The notes beneath the pieces were generated by a model that saw nothing but the letters and a program-made list of their open reading frames with translations, made no database searches and was not told where the DNA came from. Positions 17,275 to 20,074 of a DNA stretch of 20,074 nt are shown here, in pieces. Each line of letters opens with the position of its first letter. The first letter of the stretch is position 1. The position numbers were made by a program, and so were the translations under genes. The stretch comes from Bremia lactucae (taxonomy: Eukaryota > Oomycota > Peronosporomycetes > Peronosporales > Peronosporaceae): positions 4,579,875 through 4,599,948 of the forward strand of contig NC_090613.1 in assembly GCF_004359215.1 (NCBI RefSeq), written 5' to 3'.

Positions 17275-18621
17275 CTAGGGCTTATAATTTTCAAGCAAAC
17301 CGACGTAGGCAAGACCGCTATCAGCGCAGGCCGCTAAAAGCGCATACTTGCCGCCTTCTCGTTGCAATTTGTTGGAAGCTGTATTCACTAATCTGCTTCC
17401 CGTAGCGCCAAACGGATGTCCGAGTGCCAAAGATCCACCCCACGTGTTAAGCTTTTCCAATGGCACGCGTCCAACAGCTTCATTCGTCCCAAACAGCTCC
17501 TTGCAAAACTTTGGCTCAGCCAGCGCATTTAAATTCGCAAGCACTTGTCCTGCAAATGCCTCATGGATCTCAAAGTAGTCAATGTCGCTTAACTTTAACT
17601 TGTTCTTGTCCAATATCTGCTTAATGCCGTGCGCAGGGCCGAGTAGTAACGTTTCAAAGGGGTCGACACCAACAAATAACCAATCTTTCAGGACCGATTT
17701 GGGCGTGTAACCAAGCTCCAGCGCCTTTTTCTCAGACATGATTAATGTTGCAGCAGCTCCGTCTGTTAAAAACGAAGAGTTTGCTGCCGTGTGAGTACCA
17801 TGCGGCTTAATAAACGCCGGCTTTAAAGTTGAGATCTTTTCAAGCGTTGAATTTGGGTTCACTCCATTTTCCTCAGTGCTACCGTTGTACGGCAAGATCT
17901 CTCCTTTGTATTTGCCTTCTACATGAGCTCTATATGCCTTTTGATGGGCATCAATGGTGTATTGGTCCATCTCCTGCCTCGTGACGCCAAATCTGGTAGC
18001 AAGCCGGTCACTTGAAGAGCCCATAATTTCTCTCGTGTGGAAATTTTGAATAGCAGGTGCAACAGGCGCAAAGTCTGAGAGCTTCAGTCCCTTAAGCAAC
18101 TTTAACACGCTCATCGGGCCCTTCTTTAGAGCTTTGGGAGCATTAATAAGTCTTTCTCGTATAGGCTTTGAGAAACGAATAGGCACGTCCGAGAAAGTTT
18201 CGACGCCACCAGCAACCACAATATCAGCATGACCCGACAAGATCTTTTCGGCTCCCGTACAGATGGCCTGGCTGGAGGATATGCAGGCCTGCGTAACTGT
18301 GTGCGCCGGTACATGCTTGGGTATGCCCGCTCCTAGCGCCGCCTCCCGTGCGATATTAGAAGTGCCAACTTCCTGGATGACCGTGCCAGCTAGTACGTAG
18401 TCGATGGATTTGGGGTCCAGGGCTGTCTTATTAATGAGCCCCTTAAAGGCGTCACGCATCATATCGTAGGCAATGACATCCTTATAAACGGTCCCAGACT
18501 TGGCAAAAGGAAGGCGGACACCGTCTACCACCACCACACGCTTGGCAGCAGCAGTCGATAACGGACGCAAAGGGCTGGTGCCCAAGATAAAGAGACCACG
18601 ACGGCTTTTTGGTGCTAGCAT
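17275..18621 (-). CDS. HADHB: Mitochondrial 3-ketoacyl-CoA thiolase, trifunctional protein beta-subunit type
   Basis: With the chosen start the product is 448 residues. Residues 1-27 (MLAPKSRRGLFILG, then STAAAKR) look like a mitochondrial presequence. The thiolase N-domain has the acyl-accepting Cys113 in VTQACISSSQAI. The C-domain has HEAFAGQ (353-359, with HEAF instead of NEAF as in the trifunctional beta subunit), His402 in LALGHPFGATGSR and Cys432 in LAACADSGLA. The enzyme cleaves 3-ketoacyl-CoA in beta-oxidation, normally with an alpha subunit that is not in this window. The open frame continues upstream to an ATG at 18858 (79 extra residues). A perfect initiator TCATTTT lies five bases before the ATG at 18621 and the extension shows no family match, so the short form is preferred. 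It is convergent with NSA2. Confidence 0.92.
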   Translation of the reverse strand: MLAPKSRRGLFILGTSPLRPLSTAAAKRVVVVDGVRLPFAKSGTVYKDVIAYDMMRDAFKGLINKTALDPKSIDYVLAGTVIQEVGTSNIAREAALGAGIPKHVPAHTVTQACISSSQAICTGAEKILSGHADIVVAGGVETFSDVPIRFSKPIRERLINAPKALKKGPMSVLKLLKGLKLSDFAPVAPAIQNFHTREIMGSSSDRLATRFGVTRQEMDQYTIDAHQKAYRAHVEGKYKGEILPYNGSTEENGVNPNSTLEKISTLKPAFIKPHGTHTAANSSFLTDGAAATLIMSEKKALELGYTPKSVLKDWLFVGVDPFETLLLGPAHGIKQILDKNKLKLSDIDYFEIHEAFAGQVLANLNALAEPKFCKELFGTNEAVGRVPLEKLNTWGGSLALGHPFGATGSRLVNTASNKLQREGGKYALLAACADSGLAYVGLLENYKP

Positions 18622-18625
18622 AAAG

Positions 18626-18632
18626 AAAATGA
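18626..18632 (-). promoter_or_regulatory. Initiator element of the thiolase gene
   Basis: TCATTTT on the minus strand is an exact match to the oomycete initiator YCATTYY in an ACTCATTTT context. It ends five bases upstream of the ATG at 18621. If used, the leader would be only about ten nucleotides; this decides against the longer reading frame starting at 18858. Confidence 0.5.
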
Positions 18633-19112
18633 GTGAGTACGTAAGGACAATATCTTTAATCAGAACTGGCGCCCCAAGAGAAGACGCTAACTTCACATCG
18701 AGTTCTACTTGCAATACCGACGTGAATAAAAACCGGTGGATACGCATTAAGTGCGAAACAGCTCGTAATTTTATCTTTCCACGCACAGCATTCCAGCATG
18801 ACGAGCGCGCAGCACAATTTGATAGTATTTTATTAGAAAGGTTAAACAGTAAATACATTGGATAATGGGTGTTGTCTTATTTCTTTCTTGACCTAAGATA
18901 CGTAATTTTCCCAAGGCGATGTGTGTGACGGTAACTTAAGCGTGCTAAATTTGCGTAAATCTATGACTGCTCGACGTCAATAAGTTGGGCGAATGTGAGT
19001 CAGCTGCGCGGCAAGAAATAAGAACATTTTTTGTTTACCATGCAAGTATAGCGCGCGTATTGCTTAGCTTTTATATGACGCGTAAGTAACTTCGTGCTTA
19101 TCTAGGAGGTAT
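18633..19112. other. Intergenic region between thiolase and right retroelement
   Basis: It holds the upstream flank of the thiolase gene. No other gene is recognisable, and the in-frame extension of the thiolase frame to 18858 is judged non-coding. GGTAT at 19108-19112 would be the target-site duplication of the right element. No hairpin series comparable to that within the LTR was seen up to 19112. Confidence 0.5.
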
Positions 19113-19565
19113 TGTAACGGGGCACTACGACTTGTACTGTTTCAGTACAAGTCCACTTCACACTGCTTCAGTTGTGAGTGGTGCCTTACGTTAGGTGACG
19201 TAAACTGTACGTGCAGAGGAAGACTTCTCTTAAGACAACTAGACTTAAGAGGGTAAAATGAAAACTGTATCAAATATAATTAAGTGTCTCTTGTTCTATC
19301 TTTGTAAATGCTAACTTAAATATAATCTAATACTAAACATGTAAAAGAATTCTTATCTCTACCTTATCTGTAACTCTCTTTGATTACTCCTACAGCTGAT
19401 TAGTCTGCGGAATAAATAGATATAATGGCCTATACCTATTTATGGAAAAGAATTCTGAATATTACTATATAAAGTATTATCCTCCAAATATTATCTACCT
19501 TTTAGATAATATATTAACTAACAACCTTTAAGTGTTAATTTCATGTAACGATACACCCCGTTACA
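19113..19565 (+). repeat. 5' long terminal repeat (453 bp) of the right retroelement
   Basis: It is bounded by TGTAACGGGG (19113-19122) and CCCCGTTACA (19556-19565). Hairpins within it: GACTTGTACT/AGTACAAGTC (19129-19138/19144-19153, perfect 10 bp); 19154-19165/19169-19180 (11 bp with two bulges); TTACGT/ACGTAA (19186-19191/19198-19203); CTCTTAAG/CTTAAGAG (19227-19234/19244-19251); 19412-19424/19431-19443 (12 bp, one mismatch); ATATTATCTA/TAGATAATAT (19488-19497/19503-19512, perfect 10 bp); 19513-19518/19534-19539; and ATGTAACG/CGTTACAT (19543-19550/19559-19566). The AT-rich middle (19255-19410) is less structured. The bases after the LTR (TCACCCTTCC) do not start with TGG, so no ordinary primer-binding site is visible. 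Confidence 0.75.
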
Positions 19566-19682
19566 TCACCCTTCCCTTAAACGACAATCACTCTGAATGT
19601 CATTGGATGGAGTGGTCGCTATGTGACCGCTTAATTTTTTAAAACGATGTTGATTGGTCTGATCCAACATTTTAAATTCTAT

Positions 19683-20060
19683 CGCATGAAAGATCAACTC
19701 ATGCGTGGTGACGATAGTGCTGCGCCTTCGGCTGCGGTTCGTGCAGCCGCGGGTGACGCATTGCTATCTCTTGCGTCAGATGGAACGTCTGCCGTAGTGT
19801 CTATCACTCGCACAACACTAGATGTTGCGAGTGCACGTGGTGATTCACCACGTGAATACGACCCCTCTTTGGAGGTCGACTACGAATGCGAGTCGGATGA
19901 AGTGGCCGACTCGGGGAGAATGGAACAGTCGCCTGATATACGTCAGGCGGCTGACTATGAGCCTTCGAATGAGAGGGCTCATTCTGATAGACGAGTAAAC
20001 AGTCTATTTGGATCCGACGATGAGGATGATCCCTCATCGCCCGTACGATCTCCCATACGG
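19683..20060. repeat. Hairpin array overlapping the gag-like coding sequence
   Basis: Consecutive inverted repeats, hand-paired: 19683-19689/19699-19705 (7 bp, includes the start codon); 19729-19735/19743-19749 (7 bp); 19754-19760/19772-19778 (7 bp); 19805-19817/19823-19833 (11 bp, two-base bulge); 19834-19842/19846-19854 (perfect 9 bp, loop 3); 19859-19867/19872-19878 (7 bp, bulge); 19889-19896/19906-19913 (8 bp); 19926-19936/19943-19953 (11 bp, one G-T); 19957-19966/19973-19982 (10 bp, one G-T); 19987-19992/20002-20007 (6 bp); 20018-20025/20032-20039 (8 bp); 20041-20045/20056-20060 (5 bp). The leader has further ones at 19614-19619/19623-19628 and 19647-19652/19665-19670. Confidence 0.85.
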
Positions 20061-20074
20061 TCACCTGCACGTGT
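19686..20074 (+). CDS. gag-like protein of the right retroelement, N-terminal 129 codons, open at the edge
   Basis: The frame opens with ATG at 19686 and has no stop to the window end. It starts MKDQLMRGDDSAAP, followed by an Ala-rich stretch, then a long acidic, Ser/Asp/Glu-rich and probably disordered region (for example GSDDEDDPSSP), then SPVRSPIRSPAR, a Ser-Pro-Arg repeat. No zinc knuckle or protease is seen in this part. The position after an LTR and leader suggests gag. About a dozen consecutive hairpins cover this coding stretch almost completely (listed separately), which must constrain codon choice. Confidence 0.6.
   Translation, partial: MKDQLMRGDDSAAPSAAVRAAAGDALLSLASDGTSAVVSITRTTLDVASARGDSPREYDPSLEVDYECESDEVADSGRMEQSPDIRQAADYEPSNERAHSDRRVNSLFGSDDEDDPSSPVRSPIRSPAR

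Larger units (their letters stand above)
19113..20074 (+). mobile_element. 5' part of a second LTR retrotransposon, open at the right window edge
   Basis: The order on the plus strand is LTR (19113-19565), leader (19566-19685) and an open gag-like frame (from 19686). The LTR has perfect 10-bp terminal inverted repeats, TGTAACGGGG and CCCCGTTACA. The element points away from the gene island, opposite to the left element. The termini of both elements follow a TGTAAC pattern, so they may be related families, but the bodies do not look alike by eye. Gypsy-type is inferred from general resemblance to oomycete elements; no pol domain is in view. Confidence 0.72.

Noticed and set aside
18622..18858. 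A 79-residue N-terminal extension of the thiolase from ATG 18858.
   Set aside because: It has no thiolase-family similarity, and an exact initiator lies between it and the ATG at 18621, which is followed directly by a presequence-like segment.
19113..19565. The right LTR as a solo LTR.
   Set aside because: The flanks (GGTAT and TCACC) are not a duplication, and an open gag-like frame follows directly, so it is read as the 5' LTR of a longer element.

Overview
The window looks like nuclear DNA from an oomycete, most likely a Phytophthora or downy-mildew relative (Peronosporales). The evidence is a secreted protein with an RxLR-EER leader, very short GT-AG introns (61-97 nt), short intergenic gaps, oomycete-type initiator (YCATTYY) promoter matches, and Gypsy-like LTR retrotransposons of the kind common in these genomes. 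No species call is possible from sequence reading alone.

Layout. The left edge (1-770) is the 5' end of an LTR retrotransposon on the minus strand: a 553-bp LTR, a primer-binding site and the start of a gag-like ORF that leaves the window. It abuts the remnant of an effector-like ORF (775-1056). A compact gene island follows: a very large RxLR-EER effector candidate (minus); an organellar RsuA/RluB/RluF-type pseudouridine synthase (minus); a folate/biopterin-type transporter (plus); a PAS-MAP kinase fusion in three exons (minus); the mismatch repair gene MLH1 in nine exons (minus); a six-exon, possibly SPOC-like gene (plus); an XPNPEP3/ICP55-type mitochondrial aminopeptidase P in four exons (minus); the 60S biogenesis factor NSA2 (plus); and a mitochondrial thiolase of the trifunctional-protein beta type (minus). 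The right edge (19113-20074) is the 5' LTR and gag start of a second LTR retrotransposon on the plus strand. The two elements face outward, away from the genes.

How the genes relate. Most are conserved housekeeping genes (rRNA modification, DNA repair, ribosome assembly, mitochondrial protein processing, beta-oxidation) with no shared pathway. They are packed as divergent pairs with tiny shared promoters (MLH1/SPOC-like 92 bp between start codons; XPNPEP3/NSA2 40 bp) and convergent pairs with about 100-360 bp between stops. The effector-related sequences lie beside the left retroelement, as expected for the repeat-rich edges of gene islands in these genomes.

Most unusual signals. (1) Both retroelements are built from back-to-back short hairpins, about one per 20-35 nt. 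The series runs through the LTR and, in both elements, on into the gag-like coding sequence. (2) A PAS sensor domain is spliced in frame to a MAPK-like kinase that has TEH in place of TxY and a 45-residue basic insert before it. (3) The RxLR-EER protein is over 800 residues long with a basic C-terminal patch, and a core-promoter match lies across its first ATG. (4) An 18-bp minisatellite runs into the MLH1 stop codon.
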